Shown in pieces: positions 8,374-16,773 of a stretch of 64,000 nt of DNA. Numbering within the stretch: position 1 is the stretch's first letter; the number at the start of each line of letters is the position of its first letter. The translations under genes and the position numbers were made by a program. The notes under the pieces were generated by a model. That model was not told the DNA's origin, did no database searches, and was given only the letters and a program-made list of their open reading frames with translations. Source of the stretch: JBEVOS01 sp964563395 (GTDB taxonomy: Bacteria; Pseudomonadota; Alphaproteobacteria; Caulobacterales; Aquidulcibacteraceae); assembly GCA_964563395.1 (NCBI GenBank), contig CAZLWK010000012.1, positions 31,696 through 95,695 on the forward strand. The letters are read 5' to 3'.

Positions 8374-9780
8374 TCAATAGCGATAATGGTCCGGCTTGAA
8401 CGGGCCTTGGGCGCCAACGCCGATATAGTCGGCCTGCTCCTTGGAGAGCGTGGTGAGCTTCGCGCCCAGCTTCTCCAGATGCAGCATCGCCACCTTCTCA
8501 TCGAGATGCTTGGGCAGCGTATAGACTTGGCGCTCATATTTGGCGCCATTGGTCCATAATTCGATCTGCGCCAGCGTCTGATTGGTGAAGCTTGCGCTCA
8601 TCACGAAGCTCGGATGGCCGGTGGCGTTGCCGAGATTGACGAGGCGGCCCTCGCTTAGAACGATGATCTTCTTGCCGTCCGGAAATTCGACGTGGTGGAC
8701 CTGATCCTTGATCTTGTCCCACTTATAATTGCGCAGCGCCGCGATCTGAATCTCGCTGTCGAAATGGCCGATATTGCAGACGATGGCGTTCATCTTCATC
8801 TGGCGCATGTGATCGAGCGTGATCACATCCTTGTTGCCGGTGGCGGTGACGAAAATGTCCGCGCTTCCCGCCACGTCCTCCAGCGTGCGCACCTCATAGC
8901 CTTCCATCGCCGCCTGCAGCGCGCAGATCGGATCGATCTCGGTGACGACGACGCGCGCCCCGCCATTGCGCAAACTCGCGGCCGAGCCCTTGCCGACATC
9001 GCCATAGCCGCACACCACGGCCACCTTGCCCGCGAGCATCACGTCGGTGCCGCGACGGATGGCGTCCACAAGGCTTTCGCGGCAGCCATAAAGATTGTCG
9101 AATTTGGATTTCGTCACGCTGTCATTGACGTTGATCGCCGGGAACGGCAATTCGCCGCGCTGCGCCATCTGATAGAGGCGATGCACGCCCGTGGTGGTCT
9201 CCTCCGAAACGCCTCTGATCGCGTCGCGGATCGCCGAATAGAAGCCGGGCTTTTCCTTGAGATAGCGCTTCATCACGGCGTAGAGCGCTTCTTCCTCTTC
9301 GTTCGTCGGATTGGCGATGACGCTGGGGTCTTTCTCGGCCTTGGGGCCGAGCACGCACAGAAGCGTCGCGTCGCCGCCATCGTCCAAAATGAGATTGGGA
9401 TAGCCGCCGTCGCTCCATTCGAAGATGCGATGCGTGTATTCCCAATATTGGACGAGGCTTTCGCCCTTGAAGGCGAACACCGGCGTGCCGGCCGCGGCGA
9501 TGGCGGCGGCGGCGTGGTCCTGCGTGGAGAAGATGTTGCACGAGGCCCAGCGCACATCCGCGCCGAGCGCCTTCAGCGTTTCGATCAGCACGGCGGTCTG
9601 GATGGTCATGTGCAACGAGCCGGCGATGCGCGCGCCCTTGAGCGGCTGACGGGCGGCATATTCGGCGCGCGTGGCCATCAGGCCCGGCATTTCGGTTTCC
9701 GCGATCTCGATCTCCTTGCGGCCGAAGCCAGCGAGACCGATATCGGCGACGACATAATCCTTGAATTCAGCAGCGCTCAT
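8374..9780 (-). CDS. ahcY: Adenosylhomocysteinase
   Basis: A 468-aa S-adenosyl-L-homocysteine hydrolase, splitting SAH into adenosine and homocysteine to keep methylation running. Family features are present: the NAD-binding motif VCGYGDVGKGSAASLRNGGARV, the substrate-region NVNDSVTKSKFDNLYGCRESL and the C-terminus FKPDHYRY, all as in bacterial AhcY. An upstream in-frame extension exists, but the ATG at 9780 has GGAGG at the right distance and gives the normal N-terminus MSAAEFKDYVVADIGLAGFGRKEIE. I found no convincing SAH or SAM riboswitch in the 200-bp divergent leader shared with the Cys-rich gene. Confidence 0.97.
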   Translation of the reverse strand: MSAAEFKDYVVADIGLAGFGRKEIEIAETEMPGLMATRAEYAARQPLKGARIAGSLHMTIQTAVLIETLKALGADVRWASCNIFSTQDHAAAAIAAAGTPVFAFKGESLVQYWEYTHRIFEWSDGGYPNLILDDGGDATLLCVLGPKAEKDPSVIANPTNEEEEALYAVMKRYLKEKPGFYSAIRDAIRGVSEETTTGVHRLYQMAQRGELPFPAINVNDSVTKSKFDNLYGCRESLVDAIRRGTDVMLAGKVAVVCGYGDVGKGSAASLRNGGARVVVTEIDPICALQAAMEGYEVRTLEDVAGSADIFVTATGNKDVITLDHMRQMKMNAIVCNIGHFDSEIQIAALRNYKWDKIKDQVHHVEFPDGKKIIVLSEGRLVNLGNATGHPSFVMSASFTNQTLAQIELWTNGAKYERQVYTLPKHLDEKVAMLHLEKLGAKLTTLSKEQADYIGVGAQGPFKPDHYRY

Positions 9781-9977
9781 CGCGCGCCCTCCTCGACGAA
9801 AGAAAGCCCGCGAGCGCCGTTTCTGAAGCGAAACGCGCCGCAAGCCTGGCGGCCCGTGCCTAGGGCCGTCGCAGCGCTCCTTGCGGCGCGGGCGCCTCAT
9901 AGCAGCAGCCGCGCCCAGGATCAAACAGCGCGCGCCCACGTTTCGGCATCGGGCGCGAACCGCCCTGGAGACCCGCC

Positions 9978-10388
9978 ATGCACACCCAGCAAATGATCGC
10001 GGCGCACCCCGACGTGCGCGGCTCGACCAATCCGGACCTCATCCGCTGCATCGAGGAATGTTTGGACTGCGCGCAAATCTGCACGTCGTGCGCCGATGCG
10101 TGCCTCGCGGATAGCATGGTCGCCCATTTGCGCCAATGCATCCGCGTCGATCTCGATTGCGCCGACATCTGCGTCGCCACCGCCTTCGTCGCGGGACGGC
10201 GCACCGGCTCGAACGAGAATGTCATTCTCGGCCAGCTGGCGGCCTGCGAGAACGCCTGCATGATCTGCGCGGATGAATGCCGCCGCCATGCCGACGCGCA
10301 CGAGCATTGCCGCATCTGCGCCGACGCCTGCATGCGCTGCGCCGAGGCCTGCCGCCGCGCGGCCCAATCCATGGGTGCGCGGCACTAG
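9978..10388 (+). CDS. Cys-rich four-helix bundle copper-storage (Csp-like) protein
   Basis: A 136-aa protein of the DUF326 family with 18 cysteines, arranged as repeated CxxxC and CxxC runs on predicted helices (CIEECLDCAQIC, CADACLAD, CENACMICADEC, CRICADACMRCAEAC). Proteins of this family, such as Csp1 and Csp3, form four-helix bundles that store many Cu(I) ions on thiolates inside the bundle. There is no signal peptide, so this looks like the cytosolic Csp3 type. ATG 9978 follows CTGGAGACCCGCC. It is divergent from ahcY and converges on a redoxin gene; no copper exporter is nearby. Copper binding is inferred from the family. Confidence 0.85.
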   Translation: MHTQQMIAAHPDVRGSTNPDLIRCIEECLDCAQICTSCADACLADSMVAHLRQCIRVDLDCADICVATAFVAGRRTGSNENVILGQLAACENACMICADECRRHADAHEHCRICADACMRCAEACRRAAQSMGARH

Positions 10389-10406
10389 CTTGGCATTGGC
10401 TTCGGT

Positions 10407-11051
10407 CTAGGCGCGATATTTCACGCTGCAGCCATAGGGCGTGGTCTGCGCGACCTGCACGGAACGCCCCGCGCCCAGATCGGCGAGCGCGGCGCGGACA
10501 TAATTGGTGGCGCCTTCCAGCGAGGACGGCGCGGCGCGCGGGCGATCGTCGATCGCGCCCTGATAGACGATGCGCCCGCCCGCATCGATGATGAACATGT
10601 GCGGCGTGGTGCGTGCGTCATAGGCGCGGCCGACGCGGCCTTCCGGATCGAGCAGGATGGCGCTGGGCGCGGAATTCTTTTGCTGCGCGATGGCCCGCGC
10701 TTCCGGACCCGTCACATGGCCCTGCTCGCCCGGCGCGGAGGAAATGATGGTGAGCCAGGCCGCGCCCGCCGCCATCGCTTCGCGCTGCACGGCCTGCATA
10801 TTGCCGCTGTCATAGTGCTTCTTCACGTACGGGCAGAGATGGTTGGTCCATTCCAGAACGATGGTGCGCCCGGCGAATTCCTGCAGCGTGCGCGCAGCGC
10901 CGTTCGCGTCCATCAGCGAGAAGCCCGGCGCCTGCGCGCCATTGGCGATGGCGGCGGCGGCCGGCCGCGTCAGCACGTAGCCGCCCGCGAGCGCGCCCGC
11001 GCCGAGGCCAGCGGCGCCAAGGATCACATTGCGACGGGTGAAGATGCTCAT
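10407..11051 (-). CDS. Exported thioredoxin-fold redoxin, partner of DsbD-like protein
   Basis: A 214-aa AhpC/TSA-thioredoxin-fold protein with a Tat-like signal (FTRRNVILGAAGLGAGALAG), hence periplasmic. The active region reads LEWTNHLCPYVKKHY, with C73 as the likely peroxidatic or redox cysteine. A second conserved cysteine, C208, lies in the C-terminal GCSVKY tail, and the pair could form a disulfide. Other family landmarks are SSAPGEQGHV and TTPHMFIIDAGG. Its ATG overlaps the stop of the DsbD-like gene upstream (ATGA), so it is translated from the same mRNA and is probably reduced by that membrane protein. The exact substrate, peroxide or protein disulfide, is unknown. Confidence 0.8.
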   Translation of the reverse strand: MSIFTRRNVILGAAGLGAGALAGGYVLTRPAAAAIANGAQAPGFSLMDANGAARTLQEFAGRTIVLEWTNHLCPYVKKHYDSGNMQAVQREAMAAGAAWLTIISSAPGEQGHVTGPEARAIAQQKNSAPSAILLDPEGRVGRAYDARTTPHMFIIDAGGRIVYQGAIDDRPRAAPSSLEGATNYVRAALADLGAGRSVQVAQTTPYGCSVKYRA

Positions 11052-13114
11052 GTGGTGCGCTCCTCGATCGTGATGGCGTTGATGATGAAGTCTTCGGTCA
11101 GCACTTGCGGCAGCACGCGCGCCTCGGCCGCGCCCGGCGCGTAAAACAGATAAAGCGGCACGCCGTCGCGCCCATAGGCGGCGAGGGCCGCGGCGATGTC
11201 GGAATCGGGATTGGTCCAGTCGGCGGTGAGAAACACCACATCGTTCGCCGCGAACGCCTCGCGCACGCGCGCGCGCTGGAACACGGTGAGCTTGTTGACC
11301 TGGCAGGTGACGCACCAGGCGGCGGTGAAATCGACGAACACGCCTTTGCCTTCCGCGCGCAGCGCCGCCACGCGCGCCGGCGACCAGGCTTCCTCGGAGA
11401 TCGCGGCGGTTTGCGTGGGCGTGGGCGGCGCGATCAGCGGGCGCGCGGCGAGCGCGACAACGACGAGCGCGATCGCGGCGCCGGCGACGCCCCAGCGCGG
11501 CCCCCAGCGCGCGACCGTCACCGCGAACGCAAGCGCCGTCAAAAGCGCGAGCAGCGCCAAGAGGCCGTTCGGCCCCGTCTGCGCGGTGAGCACCCAGGCG
11601 AGCCAGGCGACTGTGGCGAACATCGGAAACGCGAGAAGCGTGCGCGCGCGCGTCATCCACGGCCCCGGCTTGGGCAGGAAGCGACGCAAGGCCGGCGCGA
11701 ACGCGAGCAGCGCGAAGGGCGCGGCGAAGCCCAGCGCCAGCACCGCGAACACGAGCAGCGTCACATACCAAGGCTGCGTGACCGCGAAGCCAGTTGCGCT
11801 CGCCATGAAGGGCGCGGTGCAGGGCGTGGCCGCCACGACCGCGAGCGCGCCGGTGAAGAACGAGCCGGCGTCGCCGCCGCGTGCGGCGAGACCGCCGCCG
11901 ACATTCTGCAACGACCCGCCGATCTCGAACACGCCAAGGAGATTGAGCGCGATCAGGAAGAAGAGCGCCGAGAGCGCCGCGATCATCAGCGGCGATTGCA
12001 GCTGAAAGCCCCAGCCGACGGCCGCGCCGCCGGCCTTGAGCGCGATCAGCGCGCCCGCGAGCGCGAGGAACGCCGCGACCACCCCGGCGGTGAAGAACAC
12101 GCCCGTGCGCCGCGCATCGCCCGCGCCGATCTTGGCGAGGTGCAGCGCTTTCAGCGACAGCACCGGAAAGACGCAGGGCATCACATTGAGGATGAGGCCG
12201 CCGACGAAGGCGAGCGCGAGCGCCAGCGGCAGCGTGAGCGCGCCCGCGGCCAAGGCCGCGCCCGAAGCCCCCGTGCCCGGCAGCGGCGGTCCAGGCTCGG
12301 CGCGCACCGCATAGGCCGCCCGCGCGCCGTCCGCGCGGGTGACGGTCAAGACGCCTTCGAGCGCGTCTTGCCCGAGCGCCCCGGCGGCGCCGGCTTTCAA
12401 ATCAAGACCGATCCCTTCGGGGCCGATGGTGAGATTGGTCGGCGCGGCATGATCGATCACATCGCCCCGATACGGAAAGAAATGCGCGGCGCGCACGCCG
12501 GCGACCGGGGGACCCGCGAAGCTGATGCGCGCGGGCGCACCGGCGCTGATCCGCGCCTGCAAGGCAGGCTCGGGGCTAGGCAAGGCTGCGCGGGCGGCGG
12601 CGATGCGGGGCGCCCAAACGGCATCCTCCACGGAAGCCGCCGCGATCGGCAGCACCAAGCTCAACGTGGCGTTTTCCGGGATGCAGATATCGGAACAGAC
12701 GAGCCAAGTGACGTCGGCGCGGAGCGTCAGAGTTTCGCCAGGCCGCGCCGAGGCCGGCACGTCGAGCGCGATCGGGAAGAGGATTTCGCCCGAATAGCCG
12801 TAATTGACGAGGATATCGAAGGGGATCGCCTCGGGCGCTGGGAATTGAAGCGGCCCGACGACGACGCCCGCCGGCGCCGCCCAGATGACCTCCGTCGGCT
12901 CGCCGCTATCGCCCGGATTGGACCAATAGGTGTGCCAGCCCTCGCGGATGTTTTGGCGCAGCGCGAGATCGACACGCGCGCCCGGCGCGGCGGCGCTGAG
13001 CGCGGCGTGCAGTTCGGTTTCGACATTCTCCGTGCGCGCGGGCGCGGCCAAGGCAGGCTGCGCCAGCGCGACGAGGAGCGTCAGGAGAGCTGCGAACCAG
13101 GACGCGACGGGCAA
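11048..13114 (-). CDS. DsbD/ScsB-family thiol:disulfide interchange protein
   Basis: A 688-aa membrane protein with a signal peptide and the three DsbD-type modules. The N-terminal periplasmic domain (residues about 25-270) carries a cysteine pair in TWLVCSDICIPENA. The central domain has about eight membrane segments and paired cysteines in NVMPCVFPVLSLKAL and ATPCTAPFM. The C-terminal thioredoxin domain has the WCVTCQ active site near residue 600. Such proteins carry electrons from cytoplasmic thioredoxin to periplasmic partners; the Caulobacter ScsB branch feeds peroxidase and protein-reduction pathways. The overlapping downstream redoxin is the obvious partner. Confidence 0.9.
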   Translation of the reverse strand: MPVASWFAALLTLLVALAQPALAAPARTENVETELHAALSAAAPGARVDLALRQNIREGWHTYWSNPGDSGEPTEVIWAAPAGVVVGPLQFPAPEAIPFDILVNYGYSGEILFPIALDVPASARPGETLTLRADVTWLVCSDICIPENATLSLVLPIAAASVEDAVWAPRIAAARAALPSPEPALQARISAGAPARISFAGPPVAGVRAAHFFPYRGDVIDHAAPTNLTIGPEGIGLDLKAGAAGALGQDALEGVLTVTRADGARAAYAVRAEPGPPLPGTGASGAALAAGALTLPLALALAFVGGLILNVMPCVFPVLSLKALHLAKIGAGDARRTGVFFTAGVVAAFLALAGALIALKAGGAAVGWGFQLQSPLMIAALSALFFLIALNLLGVFEIGGSLQNVGGGLAARGGDAGSFFTGALAVVAATPCTAPFMASATGFAVTQPWYVTLLVFAVLALGFAAPFALLAFAPALRRFLPKPGPWMTRARTLLAFPMFATVAWLAWVLTAQTGPNGLLALLALLTALAFAVTVARWGPRWGVAGAAIALVVVALAARPLIAPPTPTQTAAISEEAWSPARVAALRAEGKGVFVDFTAAWCVTCQVNKLTVFQRARVREAFAANDVVFLTADWTNPDSDIAAALAAYGRDGVPLYLFYAPGAAEARVLPQVLTEDFIINAITIEERTT

Positions 13115-13254
13115 GCGGGCGGGCCCCTTCTCAAATCTGCGCCGATACGCCTTCTACGGCGCGGACGGGCGCTTGGGTTACGCGGGACATAGCCCCGACG
13201 CCCCCGCGCGCCAACTCTCTTCGCCCGTTTGTGACCCCCGCTCAGGCGCGCCGC

Positions 13255-14799
13255 TTAGGGCGTCACCGCGTATACCCGCGTCGTGGACGAGACCTCATAG
13301 GTCACGACCAAAAGGTCGCGCCCGTTCGGGCTCTCGGCGGCGGGGATAAACATCACGCCCTCCGGCCCGAGATCGCCGGCGGCCGGCGTTCGCGGATCGG
13401 CGCGGAAATCGCGCGTGGTTTCATAATGAACGAGGCTCGCCTCGCGCGGGGCGGTCACGTCGAAGACGGCCACGCCGCTGTCGCGTTCCAGGCCGACGAA
13501 GGCGTAGGTGCGCCCGCCGACCGCGCCGACCGCCACGCCCTCCGGCTCGGGGCCTTTGTCATCGGAGCGATTGTCGATCGCGTTGTCATTGTGGTTGGCG
13601 TTGAAATGGCGCGGATGGCGCCGCGCGATCTCGCGCTCCAGCGCATCGCCGGAATCATAGACGAGCGCCGCATTGGCGTCCCAAATCGACATGGAGCGCG
13701 CGCCGAACAGGTAGAGCTGCTCATACGCCGCCGCGCTGGTGGAATAGCCCAGGCCGCGCAGCAGCTTCACGCGGCGCAGGAAGCTGCCACGGCCGGCATT
13801 GACGCGAGCGGTGAGCTGCGGGCCGATCGTGACGTCGCCGCCGCGCGCCTCATTGGAGAAGGTTCCACCAGCCTCGGTGAGGTCCTTGGAATCGCCCTCG
13901 TTCGCGGTGACGAGGTAGAAGCCGCCATCGGCGCCGACGAAGCCGGCGATCGCGTCGGGCTGATAAATGCCGAACACCGGATTGGGGCCCATGTGCAGGC
14001 CGCCGTCCCGATCGTCGAGATCGGTCGTCGATTGCGACCAATCCTTGAAGCCAAGGCCGCGTACCGCCGTCACGCGCCCGGCGGCGATGTCGATCGTGGC
14101 GACGGCGTTGACTTCCTGCAGCGTAACGTAGGCGGTGCGCCCGTCCGGCGAGAGCGCGATATATTCGGGCTCGGCGTCTTGCGCGAAGGTCGATCCTTGG
14201 CGGCCGATCGGCGCGAGGCCAGGGGAGGATTCATATGTAAAGGCGCGGAAATCGGCGGTGCGCACCACCGCGCCGGCGACACCGCCGACGAGATCGATGA
14301 TCGACACGCTGCCTTCCGGATCGGTGGAATAGGCCGCGTTCGGCTCGCCCTCGTTGGCGGTGAGCACGTGCGCGCCATCCGGCGTGAAGGTGAGCATGTC
14401 CGGCATGGCGCCGACGCTGACCGCGCCCTGCACGGCGAGATCGGCGGCATTGAAGAACACGACCTTGCCGGGCGCTTGCTTATCCGTCGCGGTCATCGCC
14501 GCCGCGACGAGGCCGTTATGCACATCGACGCTGTTGGGGGTCGAGCCGTATTGCGAAAGATCGACCGAGCCGATCAGCGTGAGACGCGCGGGATCGGCCA
14601 TGTCGAGCACGTCAATGCGGTGCGACTCGCCATTGACCACGAAAAGCCGCTTCGACGCGGGATCATAGGCGGTGATCTCGGCGGCGCTGGATTCAAAGCT
14701 GCCGTGCCGATACTGGCCGAGCGGCTCAAGATCGATCGCCGCCGCCGCCGGCGCGAACGCCAAAAGAGCGGCCGCGGCCGCGCCATACATCCAATTCAT
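13255..14799 (-). CDS. Exported choice-of-anchor I family beta-propeller protein
   Basis: A 514-aa secreted protein with signal peptide (AAAALLAFAPAAAAIDLEPLG). The body has repeated blade-like segments such as YDPASKRLFVVNGESHRIDVLDMADP, TFTPDGAHVLTANEGEP, YIALSPDGRTAYVTLQEVNAVATIDI and GPEGVMFIPAAESPNGRDLLVV, matching the choice-of-anchor I family. These are predicted beta-propellers sometimes annotated as phytase- or phosphatase-like, but no catalytic residue set can be assigned. A GTG at 14814 is possible; the ATG at 14799 is better because GGGG lies about 7 nt upstream. No sorting or anchor motif is evident at the C-terminus (TRVYAVTP). Confidence 0.8.
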   Translation of the reverse strand: MNWMYGAAAAALLAFAPAAAAIDLEPLGQYRHGSFESSAAEITAYDPASKRLFVVNGESHRIDVLDMADPARLTLIGSVDLSQYGSTPNSVDVHNGLVAAAMTATDKQAPGKVVFFNAADLAVQGAVSVGAMPDMLTFTPDGAHVLTANEGEPNAAYSTDPEGSVSIIDLVGGVAGAVVRTADFRAFTYESSPGLAPIGRQGSTFAQDAEPEYIALSPDGRTAYVTLQEVNAVATIDIAAGRVTAVRGLGFKDWSQSTTDLDDRDGGLHMGPNPVFGIYQPDAIAGFVGADGGFYLVTANEGDSKDLTEAGGTFSNEARGGDVTIGPQLTARVNAGRGSFLRRVKLLRGLGYSTSAAAYEQLYLFGARSMSIWDANAALVYDSGDALEREIARRHPRHFNANHNDNAIDNRSDDKGPEPEGVAVGAVGGRTYAFVGLERDSGVAVFDVTAPREASLVHYETTRDFRADPRTPAAGDLGPEGVMFIPAAESPNGRDLLVVTYEVSSTTRVYAVTP

Positions 14800-14850
14800 C
14801 GCAAATCCCCGCACGCAAAGCCCGCTTGAGCGGCGTACGCGCGCGACGCC

Positions 14851-14875
14851 GCTGAAAGAAACGCGCTCTTTCAGC
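14851..14875. promoter_or_regulatory. Perfect 9-bp inverted repeat
   Basis: GCTGAAAGA (14851-14859) and TCTTTCAGC (14867-14875) flank the loop AACGCGC. It lies between the SapC gene stop and the start of the choice-of-anchor gene, both on the minus strand. There is no U-run on either side, so it is a poor intrinsic terminator. It could be an operator for the next gene upstream or an RNA hairpin protecting the sapC 3' region. Confidence 0.4.
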
Positions 14876-14903
14876 AGAATTTCGCGACAGTTTGATTACG
14901 CCC

Positions 14904-15707
14904 TTAGGCGAGCGGCGTGGCCGCCTGGAGCCGCGCGGCGCGCGAGAGGATTTTCGGCCAAAGGCCAAGCGACAGAAGATGCGCGTGCATGACCGCGCTG
15001 ACGCCGCGATCGCGCAATTGCATGTATTTGTCCTGCGGCAGCGCGTTCAGCTTCTTCTCGTCGATGCGCAGATATTCGCCGATCTTCTGCGGCTGATCGG
15101 GCGAGCCGTCCGGCTTGGCGCGCGGCAGCGCGAGCGGCGTCAGCTCGAACAGGCCATGCTCGTCCATCAGCTTGATGAATTCCTGCGTGCGCCGTCCGAG
15201 CACGTCGAACTCGCGGCAGAATTGGATGGCCTCCTGCGTGTAGCGAGAAGGCTTGTCGCCTTCGAAGAAGGGCAGTTCCGGCGTGGCCGAGACCATCTTC
15301 GCGGCGCGGTCGATGCAGACCAGCACGCGCTCGCCCTGGTCCTGCGGCGCGGGCTGTTGGGGATTGTTGATCACCGGCAGGAACGGATAGCGGCGCGCGA
15401 ACGCGGGCAGATACACTTCCGGATCGAGCGCGCCGTCGGCGGTGAGGAACACGTTCATGCCGGGGCGCAAGCCCATGACCGCAAGCGGCGTCTTCGATTG
15501 GGTGTCGAAGATGATCGGATAGCAGACGGCCGCGAGGCCGAACTCATCCACCGTCAGCGGGATGAGATGCGTGTCCTGCAGGAACGAGAACGGATTGGCG
15601 ACCTGGCTGACGCCCAGCCCTCTGTGCTTCTCGGCGGAAAGCGGCTCCAACTGCCGATAGAACATGATCTGGCCTAGGGATTGGGCGCCCTGCCCGGCGG
15701 TCGTCAT
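14904..15707 (-). CDS. SapC family protein
   Basis: A 267-aa protein of the SapC family, known from proteobacteria and often found near TonB receptors and halogenases, but with no firmly assigned activity. Typical segments are FYRQLEPLSAEKHRGLGV, VANPFSFLQDTHLIPLTVDEF, AAVCYPIIF, and the C-terminal region with FCREFDVLGRRTQEFIKLMDEHGLF and RDRGVSAVMHAHLLSLGLW. No signal peptide or membrane segment is seen. An upstream in-frame extension to 15743 lacks a ribosome-binding site, while the ATG at 15707 has GGAG about 7 nt away. It is divergent from the MaoC gene across 164 bp. Confidence 0.85.
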   Translation of the reverse strand: MTTAGQGAQSLGQIMFYRQLEPLSAEKHRGLGVSQVANPFSFLQDTHLIPLTVDEFGLAAVCYPIIFDTQSKTPLAVMGLRPGMNVFLTADGALDPEVYLPAFARRYPFLPVINNPQQPAPQDQGERVLVCIDRAAKMVSATPELPFFEGDKPSRYTQEAIQFCREFDVLGRRTQEFIKLMDEHGLFELTPLALPRAKPDGSPDQPQKIGEYLRIDEKKLNALPQDKYMQLRDRGVSAVMHAHLLSLGLWPKILSRAARLQAATPLA

Positions 15708-15871
15708 GAGGGTCTCCGCGAAAATTCGGTGGACGGCTCTCAACCACGAAAGGCCGCCCGCCGCAAGAATGCGCGGGCGCCGCCACGTGATTCCTGGCGC
15801 GGCTGGAAATCAGCCGGCTAGAATGGCGGCGACAAACAGATCATTGGCACAGCACTCAATGGGAGGCGGAC

Positions 15872-16729
15872 ATGCCCTTCAACCTCGCCGACGTGGAAGC
15901 CGCCCTGGCGCGCCCGCCGGAGCCGAAACCCTTCTCCTACAGCGACAAGGACGTGATGCTGTACGCCTTGGGGATCGGCCTCGGCGCCGACCCGATGGAC
16001 GAGACGGAGCTGCCCTTCGTCTATGAGCGCGGCCTTAAAGTGGTGCCCACGGCGGCCACCGTGCTGGGCTATGGCGCGGGCGGGGGGCGCATGCTCGACA
16101 TCAATTACGCCATGATCCTGCATGGCGAGCAGAAGCTGACGCTGCACAAGCCGCTGCCCGCCTCGGCGCAGATGACCGCCGAATCCCGCCTCGCCGGCGT
16201 CTATGACAAGGGCAAGGACAAGGGCGCGGTGATCATCACCGAGACGCTCTGGCGCGACAGCGCCGGCGCCCCGGTGGCCACCCTGACGGGGGCGACCTTC
16301 GCGCGCGGCGACGGCGGCTTCGGCGGAACCTCCAGCGGCCAGCCCGAACCACACCCCACGCCCACCCGCAAGCCGGACCTTGAGGTCACCATCTCCACGC
16401 GGCCGGACCAGGCGCTGATCTACCGCCTCTGCGGCGACCGCAATCCGCTCCATTCCGATCCCGAAGCCGCGCGCAAGGCGGGCTTTCCCCGGCCCATCCT
16501 GCACGGCCTGTGCACCTACGGGATCACCTGCCGCGCCGTGCTGGCGACCTTCGCCGATTACGATCCCACACGGATCAAGGCCCATGACGTGCGCTTCTCC
16601 TCGCCCGTTTATCCGGGCGAGACCATCGTCACGCGGATGTGGAAGGACGGCGAGACGATCTCCTTCGAGGCGTCCGTGAAGGAGCGTGACGTCACCGTGA
16701 TCAAGAACGGGCGCGCGGTCGTTGTCTAA
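15872..16729 (+). CDS. MaoC-type 2-enoyl-CoA hydratase
   Basis: A 285-aa double hot-dog protein resembling hydratase 2 enzymes, which hydrate trans-2-enoyl-CoA to (R)-3-hydroxyacyl-CoA. The hydratase 2 signature is clear in the second half: YRLCGDRNPLHSDP and ARKAGFPRPILHGLCTYG, containing the catalytic Asp/His pair. The N-terminal half (DVMLYALGIGLGADP to GRMLDINYAMILHGEQ) is the inactive hot-dog fold that binds substrate. ATG 15872 is preceded by GGGAGGCGGAC. The next gene starts 44 nt downstream on the same strand, so co-transcription is possible. The physiological acyl chain cannot be deduced. Confidence 0.88.
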   Translation: MPFNLADVEAALARPPEPKPFSYSDKDVMLYALGIGLGADPMDETELPFVYERGLKVVPTAATVLGYGAGGGRMLDINYAMILHGEQKLTLHKPLPASAQMTAESRLAGVYDKGKDKGAVIITETLWRDSAGAPVATLTGATFARGDGGFGGTSSGQPEPHPTPTRKPDLEVTISTRPDQALIYRLCGDRNPLHSDPEAARKAGFPRPILHGLCTYGITCRAVLATFADYDPTRIKAHDVRFSSPVYPGETIVTRMWKDGETISFEASVKERDVTVIKNGRAVVV

Positions 16730-16773
16730 TCCGAGGGGCTGGGCGGGCGCGCGAATTCGGGTAGAGCGAGGCC

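Noticed and set aside
9781..9977. Possible SAH or SAM riboswitch ahead of ahcY, suggested by a CGTTTC/GAAACG hairpin in the leader
   Set aside because: The stem is only 6 bp and none of the conserved core bases or pseudoknot arms of known SAM or SAH riboswitches could be found.
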